NCBI GenBank assembly: GCA_023091665.1
Contig: JALJCQ010000030.1
Span: 1,490,501-1,554,500 of the forward strand
DNA length: 64,000 nt
Direction: 5' to 3'
From: Pythium myriotylum
Lineage: Eukaryota > Oomycota > Peronosporomycetes > Pythiales > Pythiaceae
The position numbers and the translations under genes are program-made. Every line of letters starts with the position of its first letter. Position 1 is the first letter of the stretch. This document shows, in pieces, positions 54,055 through 64,000 of this stretch. The notes under the pieces are model-generated. The model made no database searches and was not told the DNA's origin. It saw only the letters and a list, made by a program, of their open reading frames with translations.

Positions 54055-57000
54055 TCACGACAATCCCGGTAGAAAGAGTGGACTGTCAACGTCTCCAATC
54101 TCAAAAATCTCGTCTTCTGGTTCGCGTTCGCCGTCAGCTTCTTCAGCGCTTGACTCGGTCGATGCCGTCCGTTGGCGGGGGAATTCGGACTGTGAGCGAG
54201 CCAGCTCGATTGCTTCCACTGCTGCAGCACCGTACATACTGTCGTCCAATGCACTAGTTGATACTGATCGAGAGAGCGACTTCATCGCGCGAAAAGAATT
54301 GAACTTTGCCGGGGTGCATCGCGCGAGACCAGGCACAGCCATGCCTTCATCATCGCTATGACACCAAGGTGCCGCGTCGCTACTGCTCGTATTGGAAGAG
54401 TCGCTTTGAGTACCGTCTTTTGCAGCTATAGCGGCAGCTTCATGAGCTGCAGCTGTAGCTAATGTCCACTGTTTGTGATGCTTGAGCCGCTGAATTTCTC
54501 GGTCGTAATGACTCACATTCTCCGCTAAGTTCCTCACACAAATCTCGAGCTCAGGGAACATCTGGTGCATGAGTGACCACAGCGGGGAGACAATCTTGTG
54601 TGCAAAGAAGTGCTGACCTTCGACCATTTGCAGTGGGTCGTCTAGCTGCTTGAAAGACACGGGGAGATTATCTGCCTGCTCTAGCAAGGCCTGGTAAGCG
54701 AACTCTTTCGAGATCATGTTACTCCACTTGAGTGCAATCGGTTTCGGGAATGTTTGACCGCACAAATCGCTCGCATGAACGATGCACTTGACCAAGAATG
54801 TACGCTCTTCAAGCGTGCCATTGAAGTTGCATTGGTACGGTGATGGGCTCGAACAAGGCTCTGGACCAGTGCATGGAAGAACACGGATCGAAGGAGGCTT
54901 GCTGGTATTCCCTGGCGTCGAGCCGAGTTCAGCTGGAAGAACAGCTTCACGTGCTGCGTTCAGAATAGCGGTCGACGCTTCAGTTGAACTGGAGGTTGCA
55001 GTCGAACTAATATTGTGGTCCGATGATGTCCCACATGCGGTGTCGACCGGCGCAGAAGCACTCTCTCGCTTCACACCGATCGCGCTTCCCGACTTGTGGT
55101 GCGGCGTTGGGTTGAGCATCTTTTCCATCGATTCGCACATCTTAAAGTGCTGTGCCATGTCGGTGGAGAGGATTGCCGTCACGATCATCTTCCGCAAGTA
55201 GCGGTAGTCAGACGTCGAGAGATTTTGTAGAATATTGGCATTCTTCTCTTTGAGGAGGATCCGAAATGTCGTGCTGGCATGGTGGCGCTCCAGGACCGAA
55301 TCGTCACTGTAGAGCAGAGCGAGTGGTGATTTTGACACAATCTCGAACGTATTGGTATGGCCAGGATGGTCGACATCATGACAATAGGCAGCAATAAGAC
55401 AGGCCGCGATATCGAGTGGTTGCAACATCTTTGGGGCTTCTGTCGTCTTCAAGATCGTGTAGGTCATGTGCACAACGGAGACGGCATGGATGTAATTGTG
55501 AAATGGGTTCGGGTGATACGTCTCCTTCACGGCGAAGATGAAATTGCGCAGGGTCACTTCATCACACTGCAGGATCTCAGGGATGCGGAAATCCAAAAAC
55601 ATATCACGCACCATCACCGGCAGGAGGTCTGCATCCGTGGCAAAGATGTTGAAATCCCACAGGGGCACTGCCACCGGAGGCGGCCCCACAGTAACTGAAA
55701 TTGGTAGTGGGAGAGGGAGATTTGGCTTGACGTCACAAGCATCAATTTCACGCAAGTCTTCAACATCCACCCGATCAATGCTTTTGCAGTTCGAGGTTCC
55801 GCCTTGTTTGTCTTCCGTACAGACCATACATTCGCGCGAGTGATTTTTGAAAAAGGAGTGGCGAAGACGGTCGGCCGCATGGTTGGCATTTGCGTTAGCC
55901 ACGTACTCCGTGAAACACTCGAGCAAGTTCACTTGACTCTTGGCACGCTGCGCAAGTACTTTCTCAGCGCGTGTATCCGCCAGCAACTTGATGTATTCGA
56001 TCTCATTGCTACGGCGCCGCAGAATCACAGCAACCTCGCTAGCAAATGCTTCGAACGCACACTCGTCATCAATCGAGAAGGATTCCCCACCTTCCTTGTT
56101 CAAGATCTCAAGCACTGCCATCGGTCGACTGTTCTCGTCAAACCCGATACCGTTCTCAACCCCGACTGGAACATACAAAGCTGACCTAGTTTTGATACCG
56201 CGCTTCTGATCCAGGTTGGAAATATACCTCGCGTCATTTTCGGCGTCGTGAATGTTGAGTGTCATTCGATGACTCGCGGCATAACCTAGTGTGCTGCCTT
56301 CCAGTGGCACGCGAATAGTCTCCTCATGGTACGAAGAAGAAAGCGTCCAGAGTTCTTCAGTTTCCCAGTCGATCATGAACAACGAAAGGCGCTCTGACTT
56401 TGTAATGTGTCCTGCACCAGCAATTACTCCGTCGATGAGGTTAAGCACGGTATCTTCCGTATCAGAAGAGCTAATGATGTGAAGCAGCGCCTTCTGGGTG
56501 CGGTCCGAAAGCAGCACGTCATGAAACTCGATGCATTTGCGCATGCACGAACTCAAGATCGGGCCAAGCCACGATAGCAACTTCATGTCGATCTCATCAC
56601 ATTCAGGCCCAGAGGAATCTTCCTGCGTGGTCATCTCGACGACAGCGTACACGTTGTTGTTCTCCAGCAGTGGCGCGCAAATGAGTCGTTGGAAGACGGA
56701 TTCCTGTGGGAGATCAATCTCGGCGTCATAGTTTCTGTCCTGTGCGAAGAGTTGGCGGCAGAGTGGTTCTTTCGTGGCCAACGCGTGGCCCACGAGTCCT
56801 CGATGCTGGGAAATGCCTGAAAGTGTTTCCTGCCCGCGCATGACTCGTGACATGGAGTTCCGGTTCGGGTCAATGAGAAAGACGGCGCACTGTGCGGCAC
56901 CCGCGTGGTCCACAAGATAGTCTTGCAGTTCTCGGATCATGGCAACGACGTCGTTGAGCGCCAACAGCTTCTGCACGAGGTCCCAGAATAGCCGATGCTT

Positions 57001-57513
57001 TTCCTCGACCTCGGCAATGGTCGGTTCGCCCGACCGCCGGCGTTTCTTGGCACCGTTTGGGCTCACGGGGGGCGTGAGCTGCACACTGGTGGCCGGGCTA
57101 CAGCAGCCCGTGCGTTGTGCTGTCACGAAGCCAACAAGATGCTGCCAGACAGAGGTCGAGCTTCGTCTGGCGGGCTTGGCGTCCTCGTCGTCGGGCTGGC
57201 GCGTGAGGCTGAGTCCATCTCCACTCGAGCCGACCGTGCCGTCCTCGCTGTCGGAGGAGAGTGCGCGCACGAGTGGGGACTCGCCGATCGACATGGTCGT
57301 GGCTTCGGAGAGCGAGTGGGTCTTTCCCATGACGCTGTCGAGCTCGCTGTCGCGCGTGGAGAGGCGTCGGCGTCGGTGGCTGGCTTTGTGGACGAAGGCG
57401 GCGTGGGCGAGCGCGGTCTTGTTCTCGAGGCGGCCCATGAGCCACGTCGAGGGCGGCGGCGCGCGTGTCGGCATCTCGGGCGGCGTCTCGGGCTGCGAGA
57501 GGCGGTTGCCCAT
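54055..57513 (-). CDS. cyclic nucleotide phosphodiesterase with two GAF domains
   Basis: Single exon, 1152 residues. The N-terminus MGNRLSQ has Gly2 and a polar run, a possible N-myristoylation site. A disordered region of 160 residues is followed by GAF-A (about 185-320) and GAF-B (about 345-500, with the NDARYISNLDQKRGIKTRSA stretch typical of cyclic-nucleotide-binding GAFs). The class I PDE catalytic domain (about 640-1010) has HNYIHA (about 670), HDVDHPGHTN (about 711) and VHASDL, which supply the metal-binding His/Asp set. A low-complexity insert of about 95 residues interrupts the catalytic domain near 810-905. Hydrolyses cAMP and/or cGMP, probably with GAF-mediated allostery; substrate preference is not evident. 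The layout resembles the PDE2/5/6/10/11 group. No intron is needed. Confidence 0.9.
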   Translation of the reverse strand: MGNRLSQPETPPEMPTRAPPPSTWLMGRLENKTALAHAAFVHKASHRRRRLSTRDSELDSVMGKTHSLSEATTMSIGESPLVRALSSDSEDGTVGSSGDGLSLTRQPDDEDAKPARRSSTSVWQHLVGFVTAQRTGCCSPATSVQLTPPVSPNGAKKRRRSGEPTIAEVEEKHRLFWDLVQKLLALNDVVAMIRELQDYLVDHAGAAQCAVFLIDPNRNSMSRVMRGQETLSGISQHRGLVGHALATKEPLCRQLFAQDRNYDAEIDLPQESVFQRLICAPLLENNNVYAVVEMTTQEDSSGPECDEIDMKLLSWLGPILSSCMRKCIEFHDVLLSDRTQKALLHIISSSDTEDTVLNLIDGVIAGAGHITKSERLSLFMIDWETEELWTLSSSYHEETIRVPLEGSTLGYAASHRMTLNIHDAENDARYISNLDQKRGIKTRSALYVPVGVENGIGFDENSRPMAVLEILNKEGGESFSIDDECAFEAFASEVAVILRRRSNEIEYIKLLADTRAEKVLAQRAKSQVNLLECFTEYVANANANHAADRLRHSFFKNHSRECMVCTEDKQGGTSNCKSIDRVDVEDLREIDACDVKPNLPLPLPISVTVGPPPVAVPLWDFNIFATDADLLPVMVRDMFLDFRIPEILQCDEVTLRNFIFAVKETYHPNPFHNYIHAVSVVHMTYTILKTTEAPKMLQPLDIAACLIAAYCHDVDHPGHTNTFEIVSKSPLALLYSDDSVLERHHASTTFRILLKEKNANILQNLSTSDYRYLRKMIVTAILSTDMAQHFKMCESMEKMLNPTPHHKSGSAIGVKRESASAPVDTACGTSSDHNISSTATSSSTEASTAILNAAREAVLPAELGSTPGNTSKPPSIRVLPCTGPEPCSSPSPYQCNFNGTLEERTFLVKCIVHASDLCGQTFPKPIALKWSNMISKEFAYQALLEQADNLPVSFKQLDDPLQMVEGQHFFAHKIVSPLWSLMHQMFPELEICVRNLAENVSHYDREIQRLKHHKQWTLATAAAHEAAAIAAKDGTQSDSSNTSSSDAAPWCHSDDEGMAVPGLARCTPAKFNSFRAMKSLSRSVSTSALDDSMYGAAAVEAIELARSQSEFPRQRTASTESSAEEADGEREPEDEIFEIGDVDSPLFLPGLS

Positions 57514-59204
57514 GCTCAGTTCCGTCGCAATCTGCTACTAATTCCCCCCTTTTAGTCCCCCTGTCGCTGCATCCACCGCGTCTGCGACACGCTCAGACTT
57601 TCTGCGATCGTAGAGCCTTCCCCTCGCCACGCCGCACACGACAAGCGAGGCCTGGCCGCTTCTCCTCCTCCGCACGCAGAAAACCTCCGCCGCGGCGAGA
57701 CCAGCACCGCAGGGCGTCGTCGCCGCCGAGCCTGTCGCAAAACCGGTTGTGGAGAATGGAGCAACTCTCCACGACGCTTCTCGCCCGGCAGTTCACCGCC
57801 TGCGGGTGCGGGCCGGGTTCTGCGCTCGACCCGTGGACGGTCGCGGACCGCCGCTGGCTCTCTCCTGCGCGTGGATAGCCGCACGCTGCAACCACGTGCA
57901 CGGGTGGGTGGGTTTTTGTCGTGGTCGGTCGCCGTCGATTGGAGCGAGTGGACGAGACCCGACCCGACGTCTCGCCCCCTGCCCTTTCTTCAAGAATTAG
58001 AGGACGTGTCGCATCGCATTTGCGTCGGCACTTACTTGGCGAGTGGCGACGTCATGAACGGGTCTTGTCCCACACGAAGCGACCCGCATCAGCGGCGACC
58101 TTTCGGAGCGACGACGCTCGCTGGCTCCTTCCGCCTCCCTCGCCTCCCCTCCATGGCGGCTCGGCTCGTTCGCGCCGACCTCCACTGCCACCACTAAAGC
58201 AAGGGGGAGGGGCACAACGAGGGCCCCGTTGTCGCCACCACTCGCGGAAGCATGTCGCACTAGACCAGCTAGCCCATCCAGCTGGCCGTTGTGGCCCCCC
58301 TTCACGCGAAGTCGATTCTCCCGCACCTCCCGAGCCCCGCGTGAGTCAATCGCCGCCGAGTGGACGGGCGCGGCGCATCATCCGCCCTCGGCAGAGGTGG
58401 GTGATTATCGACGTCTGCTCGAGCAGACCAAGCAGTGCTGTCCAACGTGTTGTCAAAAGTATACTGGCGACCCAGACACGAAGATGCAGGTACAGCAGGC
58501 GGTGGACCCACGGAGACCAGTGGAGACGAACACGATGGCTTCAGCTGCGCTGGCGTGATGCCCCGACCATCACGTCAGCGAAGCCATCCAGGCTCAAGCG
58601 GTACATACACCATCGACGCCCCGTTTCACCGAGTGTAGTGTGGACACATCAACGGAATGAGAAGCGCCGTGCGAGACCAGTGTGCGCTGCTGGCGACCGC
58701 GCACCACGGCGTGGCGCACGCCCAGTGTCGCACCCAGCGGCAGGCGGACGCTGCTGGTATTTTCCCCAGAGGTTTCCCACGGTTGAGACACATACTCAGG
58801 CGTCTGCGAGCGGACGAGCAGCGCGGCAGACTTTGGCCACCGCCCCCTTCAACTCGTCGACCGACGCCAGGCGGTGCTTTATTGGGAATACTCCGTCCGT
58901 GCTTTGTAGCGGGCTTTGTGGGGAGCTCTGCGACATACGGCAAGCGATGCTGCAGCTCGCGGTCTATGGTTGGAGAGCGCTCCTCTGATAGCGTTATGGA
59001 AGGCGACACCACACCAACCATGACGAGCAGCCAGACACAGACGCGGAGATGTGCGCCAGGAGGGAAGTTGAGGCCGCGAGGTCGTGACACGACTACCTTC
59101 ACTTCCATTTCGCAGTTTCCTACTTCCTTATCGCTACCATTGCCTCCGGCTCTTCTCCCTACCTTGTGTCCACCTACCCACTTCCCCTTGACTGTCTTTC
59201 TCTC
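57514..59204. other. intergenic, PDE promoter and PXMP4 3' flank; no supported gene
   Basis: 1.7 kb of GC-rich sequence with several open frames on both strands (the longest, plus strand 57921-58988, is Arg/His/Ser-rich). None shows a domain, conserved motif or splice logic that I can support. A C-rich pyrimidine tract precedes the PDE start on the minus strand. Confidence 0.45.
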
Positions 59205-59915
59205 TTACAATTCTGCAAACGTCAGCAGCATCACGGCGGCTGTTGCTGGCGACGGGAGGAAATCGCTCAGGCCGTTCTCCCACCGGCACGACTCGTCGTA
59301 CAAGAACTCCATGCTCTTGCGTAGCGAAGGATGGAGAGTCTTGCCTTCGTTCTCGTAGAGCCACATCACGACGGCCCACGTGACGGTCGCGAGCGCCGGA
59401 TAAACCGCGTCGAACTTATGGCCGCTGAAGGGCTTGACGCCGTGCCTCGCCATGACGCGGACAATGCTGATCATCGTGCGAGCGAGCAGGTACATCACGA
59501 TCTGGTAGTTGACACCCGAGTACCGGCCCCACACGAGGTAGCCGCCCACGGCCCCGGCGACTGCCGCATGCCAGTGCTCAGCGGGCTTGCCGACCGGCGT
59601 GATGGGGCTGTGCGGGTGGACGATCTGCTTGTTCTGGCGCAGCACGGCGAGCACGGTCTTGTACACGCCGACGAACAGCGCGAGGTTCTTGGAGTGCTCA
59701 TACGTGAGTCGGACGACGCCGTGAAGCTTCTCACGCAGCGTGCCGTTCTGGAAGAGGAAGACCATGACGAATGCTTGGGTCACAGGGTGTGAGCTGCTGA
59801 CGAGCTCTGTGGATCACGGCGGCGCAGGACCGTACGTACCGTGGGGCGCGCGGATCTTGGTGCCGTAGTACGCGCCATTGCGGATGCCGCGTAGGATGCT
59901 GAGCAGCGCCTCCAT
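59205..59915 (-). CDS. PXMP4: peroxisomal membrane protein 4 (PMP24), Tim17 family
   Basis: Two exons, 59915-59840 and 59773-59205, giving 214 residues (human PXMP4 has 212). Start context GCCGCCATGG. The intron GTACGT...CCCAAG joins IRAPH to AFVMVFLF. Diagnostic segments are ILRGIRNGAYYGTKIRAPHA, NGTLREKL, YEHSKNLALFVGVYKTVL, GGYLVWGRYSGVNYQIVMYL and a C-terminal hydrophobic stretch. The family is an integral peroxisomal membrane protein of unclear transport role, related to Tim17/22/23. In the same orientation as the J-domain gene, 202 bp downstream of its stop, each with its own leader. Confidence 0.9.
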
Positions 59916-60117
59916 GGCCGCCGGTTCTTGCTGGAATGGCGGCAGACTCAACGGCCCGAGCGCTTCGATTTCGCCTTCCTTTTCGGCCGATGACGCTGCG
60001 GCGTGTTCCCATCTCACTTGAAAAAAACGGAAGCGGTTAAACACCAAATAGTGTAGACCACACGACATAGAAACTTCAAGTGGCCGAGCACTGTGTCCGC
60101 ATGGGAACATTCCGCCC

Positions 60118-62845
60118 TTAGATTCGAGTGTGCTCGAAGAGCTCCTGGTAGGCCGAGGTGATGCGCGAGTAGACGGCGTGGACTCGGGCCCGCAGGGACG
60201 ACGAGCCAGTGGCGAGCCACTTGTCAGGGTGCCACTCGAGGGCGCGCTTGTGGTACGCGCGGCGGATGGTCGAGCGGTTCGAGCCCTCTGGGATCCCCAG
60301 GCACGCCCACGAGCTCGTCGCTGGTGTCGGAATGTCGAGTCCGCTACACAGAGAACAGGCATTGTGAGATCACTATAACTGCATGGTGAGACAGCCTGGC
60401 GACATACGTTAAAAGCTGGTATGCCTTTCGAGGCACTGCGTACATTTGGCCGTGGGAATTGCGCCCAAGCGGTCTGAGTTCGTGCTGATCAGCCCAGAAA
60501 GACTCGCACTCGAGACCAACGAGAACATGCTTGAAGGGAAGCATCAAGAGCTGAAGTCGATCTGTGTTTTCCGTCAAGGCAGCAGCTTCAGATCGTTGGC
60601 CAAGCCCACATTGCATCAGAGCGAATACCCTCTCGCAACGCTCTCGTTCCCGCTGCTCTGTCTCGTTCACCCGTACGTGGACCCGGGCGACCATGTCCTC
60701 AACCCCTGGCGAGGTTAAGCGAAGAGTGAAATTGCCCGCCGTTGTGAAATAAAGCGATCGAAAGGCTGCTGTGCCATTCATAAACGGAGCCATTGTTGAC
60801 CCGCCAACGAGTCGATCGTTCGCATGGGTGTCAGAGTCTGGCAGGACGATGAAGTGAACGTATCCGTGTGAGAGGGAGGAGACAACGTCACCAAACTGAT
60901 CCAACAAACGGGCTTTCATAAAGACAGCACAGTTTGGGAATAGTTCCGCGCATTCATGTGCAAACTCGACAATTTCCATTGTCGTCGGTGTTGACTCCAT
61001 TTGGCGGCATTCGGAGATGAGCCTTGGAGTGAGTGGAATCCGCTGGCGGACGCGGTGTGCAAGACATCTGCCAGGAGTCCGCGATCCGGAGCCTCGACAC
61101 ACCGCGGCGATATCTTTCCAGGGGACTCGCAAGTGGGGAGGAACTGCGCTTGCGCACTCTGATGGCTTGTCGTCGAAGGCAAAGCGACACAAATCAACGA
61201 TTTCCTGAACCCCCATACCAAAAGGACTGCTGGTTGCACACTTGGCTGGGGCAATCGACTTGGCTTTGTTGCATAGCTCGACTTTGAGGATATTGCCACG
61301 AACACGAGGTAGTGAGGTTTTAGCGCACGCTGCTGGGGCGTCAGATTCGGCATGTTGGCAAAGCGCAACCTTCTCTTCAATCGAGAAGTCATAAGGGGTG
61401 GCGAAGAAGCAAGACGCTGGCGACACGGACGACGCGTATTGACACAGTCGAGCGGCAAGTCCAGTTTGGAAAAGAGCCGCAGGGGCGTGGTGTAGATGGT
61501 TTACGCAGGCTGCTGGAGCCACTGAAGTTGCCTTACGACACAACTCAATGGCATCATTTGTAGGCGATGGGAACCGTGCTCGGACGGATGAGTGGATACT
61601 TCGGTAGCAGTCGAAAGGTGCGCCAGAGGTTGCGCCTTGGCATAGATGGACACGTTGGGTCGGTGAGAACGGGGGAGATTGCAGAGTTGTTGAGGTGAGA
61701 CACTCAACAGGATTTGAGGAACTCAACTTATCGCACAAAGCTACTAGTAGAGCAGCCTGGTCCTTATGATCGCGCTTGATATGTTCAAGTGCGACTCGGT
61801 GACTGAGCTCGAACAGTTGGTAGCGAGCTGACAAGACGCACTCAACTCTCAGGAGACTAGCAGTGCCGTGCTCATCAGAAGCGCAGAGGCGCACGACTTG
61901 ATCTGCGTTGAAAAGCTGCCTCGGAACCTTTTTCGCGCACTGGACAATCGATTCGTAATCCAGAGCGCGATGACACAGGCGCGCAAGGCTGGTGAGGGGT
62001 TGATCTTTCGTGAACTGTTCAATGAACCAAGACCTTAATGCTACGGCACATTGAACAGGTGCGACCGTGTCACGGGAATATTCGCAGAGCTGAGTGACTG
62101 CCTCGCTGTCCATCCATCGGAGCTGTTGCTGAGCTGCGAGCACACATATTTCTGGCTGGTTGGTCGATTGCTCTGCAAAGGCACAGACGCGAGCGACGAC
62201 TACAGGTCTCACGTTCCGTTGTTGAAGTTGTTTTGCACACTCCACCACATTCGGGACTGATTCCAGAAGACCCCGGCGACATAAATCATATCTGAAAACG
62301 TCCGGTACTGACCGTGGCGCTCTACCGAGACAGACTCCTATGGCAGATGGATCCCCACGAAACGCGGAGCAAATTGCAGTGACTAGGTTCATTTCTGGTT
62401 GTTTTCGATTCGAAGTGCTCAGTCCATGCCGTTTGAACTCGATCAGACACCGCGCTGGTAAAGTGTCGTTTGCTTGCTTACAGACCGATACAATTGGCCC
62501 GCGCCATTCCTTCGAGCGACGCGTATTAGCGGAGAATGTTGCCCAACAGTCAGCAGGGTGCGAGCTAATGGCACGATCGCACAGCTTAATAATTTGGTGG
62601 ACTGAATCGTCCTTGTCCACGAAGACGGTTGTACTCGTTCTAAGCGCCGCCAGGGCACATTGAGCCGGCCCATCGTCCAAACCGAGCTCTGCGTGCTTAC
62701 AGAGAAGGGTGGCGGCATCTCTGGAGAACGACTTCTGCGCAGTGCTTACGCACTGATCAGTCGAATTACTTGCACCTTCGACAAGACTTCGGAACCCGAT
62801 CACGAGGATTGCAGCAGTAATTGCCCGTCGAGTTCTTCGGAACAT
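60118..62845 (-). CDS. signal-peptide protein with Cys repeats, Ig-like domain and C-terminal J domain
   Basis: Two exons, 62845-60408 and 60343-60118, giving 887 residues. Residues 1-24 (MFRRTRRAITAAILVIGFRS...) look like a signal peptide. Residues about 30-610 consist of at least sixteen repeats of 35-40 residues built on LC-x2-A-x-S-x2-P-x2-C (for example LCQHAESDAPAAC, LCNKAKSIAPAKC). A beta-rich segment at about 640-750 (VHFIVLPDSD..., FTTAGNFTLRL) resembles an Ig/filamin fold. The C-terminal J domain (about 822-887) has WACLGIPEG, IRRAYHKRALEWHPDKW and the HPD triad. J domains stimulate Hsp70 ATPase. With a signal peptide and paired cysteines, an ER-lumenal or secreted co-chaperone is likely. 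The intron (GTATGT...GTGTAG) is essential to reach the J domain, and the joined frame is exact. I know no named family for the Cys repeats. Confidence 0.82.
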
Positions 62846-63127
62846 GCCGAAGGATTCTGCCCAAGCGACGCTTCAGGAGATCCAGGACTGCCGTTCAACA
62901 ATAATAAGACAAAAAGAGTAAGAAAGGCGGCGTTCCCACTCAGCCTAATTCTAATTACTAGCCACACCACGCACACGCTACCGATGTGCCACTTCCTCAA
63001 TCACGATTTCACACCCACGAGGGCCATTCCATCCGTACACTACTTTGTCGCATTGCGCGACCGCACTCGTCACCAGGTACTTGGGCACATGTAGTTCACT
63101 TCAAACTTGGTCCAACGTTTGGAATGT
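62846..63127. other. short intergenic region between two minus-strand genes
   Basis: 282 bp containing the promoter of the J-domain gene and the CDK 3' flank. Nothing else recognised. Confidence 0.4.
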
Positions 63128-64000
63128 TTAGTGGTCGGTCAGTGCTGGTGAGAGGTCGTGGAAGTACGGATGCTTCATGGCGTCAGCAGCCGTGATGCGC
63201 TTGGCTGGATCGTACTGCACCATTTGCTCGAGGAGGTCAACACCGTCCTCATCCAATGTTGGGACCAAATGAGCCAGCGATTCGGGCATCGGGTACACGG
63301 GGAAGTCGCGCTAGAATACACAACGGATGAGTACTCGATGAAGGGGTGTCCTGTTTTGCGTGGCACTCACTCGGTACTCTGGCAAGTCCACGATGCCCGG
63401 GTAAATTTCCGTCGACGGCGTTCCCAGGAGGCGGAAGATACGGTCAAGCTGATCAGCCTCGGAGGTACCGGCAAAAAGTGGACCTCCATTCGCCATCTCA
63501 GCGAAAATGCAGCCAACACTCCAAATATCCACTGGAGTCGAGTATTTGCTAACCACACCGTACTCAATAAGCGTGGTGTTTCAAGTTCAAAATCGTGAGG
63601 ACAACCTACCGCGAGCCCATGAGAACGTCGGGAGCACGGTACCAGAGCGTGACGACCTCGTGCGTGTAGCTACACCAATTCGACAGTTAAGGCTCCCCAT
63701 CCAGCGACAGCAACGAGTATTCGAGAGAGCTTTCGAGGAGCTAACCTTCGCACGGGGATACCGAACGCACGCGCCAGCCCAAAATCCGCTAGCTTGAGCT
63801 CGCCCTCACGGTTGATCAGCAGGTTCTGTGGCTTCAAGTCGCTGCGCACGGATCACACAGAGTAAGATCCGCGGTCCGCAGAAAAAGGCAACTTCAAGGA
63901 AGAGCGTGCATGTGCCAAGTCTCACCGATGCAACACGCGGTGCTGGTGGCAGTACGCGATACCGCGCAGCAACTGGTAGAGAAACGACTGCTCCCAGCGA
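63128..64000 (-). CDS. cyclin-dependent kinase (CDK1/2/5-like), partial at window edge
   Basis: Exons in the window (minus strand): 64000-63926 (5' incomplete), 63841-63746, 63669-63610, 63548-63371 and 63310-63128. The N-lobe, cyclin-binding PSTAIRE-type helix and start lie beyond the right edge. Visible are [20 protein letters not shown], the catalytic loop [23 protein letters not shown], an activation segment with the phosphorylatable Thr in [32 protein letters not shown], the CDK insert [20 protein letters not shown], and the C-lobe end [21 protein letters not shown] Ser/Thr kinase activated by a cyclin. The activation segment fits CDK1/2 and CDK5/PHO85 about equally, so the subtype is left open. 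All exon joins are in frame. Confidence 0.9.

Noticed and set aside
57921..58988. 355-codon plus-strand ORF upstream of the PDE gene
   Set aside because: Arg/His/Ser-rich translation of GC-rich DNA with equally long frames on the other strand; no motif.
58626..59108. 160-codon minus-strand ORF with a hydrophobic N-terminal segment
   Set aside because: The apparent signal-like stretch is short and internal, and the rest has no pattern of a secreted effector (no RXLR-dEER or LXLFLAK).

Overview
The window is nuclear DNA of a filamentous eukaryote, most probably an oomycete (Peronosporales/Pythiales grade). I infer this from the protein families: a Tc1/IS630-type DDE transposase of the oomycete kind, a CX4CX9CX2H repeat protein of the sort databases label 'WRKY19-like', and DGAT2, Miro and FYVE-like genes. 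Introns are short (roughly 55-95 nt) and genes are only tens to hundreds of bases apart. Gene models were built by hand by joining reading frames across GT-AG introns (one GC-AG) that keep both frame and family homology. There is no transcript evidence.

Region 1 (1-25061) is one long tandem array. It holds 21 identical minus-strand tRNA-Ile(AAT) genes, each with internal A and B boxes and a T5 pol III terminator. Sixteen intervals are 1060 bp and three are 1839 bp; the longer ones carry an extra 779 bp block bounded by a 16 bp copy of the tRNA 5' end. One interval is 1951 bp and has a further 112 bp internal duplication. Among the 1060 bp units I noticed a single base difference, so the array is recent or strongly homogenised. 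The many long ORFs inside it are repeat-derived and not credible proteins.

Region 2 (25062-32686) is gene-poor transposon debris. It starts with a 21 bp palindrome exactly at the array edge, followed by a LINE-type RNase H remnant, an unknown ORF with a 27-T tract, a convergent spliced DDE transposase with one frameshift, and AT-rich sequence with small repeats.

Region 3 (32687-64000) is a compact gene block, in order:
- a zinc-repeat (WRKY19-like) regulator, +
- a CHAT-NB-ARC-TPR protein, +
- a RAD17 checkpoint clamp loader, -
- a small hypothetical protein, +
- a leukotriene A4 hydrolase-type aminopeptidase, -
- an ankyrin protein, +
- a multi-membrane-span DGAT2 fusion, -
- Miro GTPase, -
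- a TBC-ankyrin-FYVE-like protein, +
- a dual-GAF cyclic nucleotide phosphodiesterase, -
- PXMP4/PMP24, -
- a secreted Cys-repeat J-domain protein, -
- a partial CDK, -, running off the right edge.

The genes do not form one pathway. Two broad themes are membrane or organelle function (DGAT2, Miro, PXMP4, TBC-FYVE, J protein) and signalling or checkpoint control (RAD17, CDK, PDE, CHAT-NLR). The CHAT-NB-ARC-TPR protein and the tRNA array are the most unusual items.
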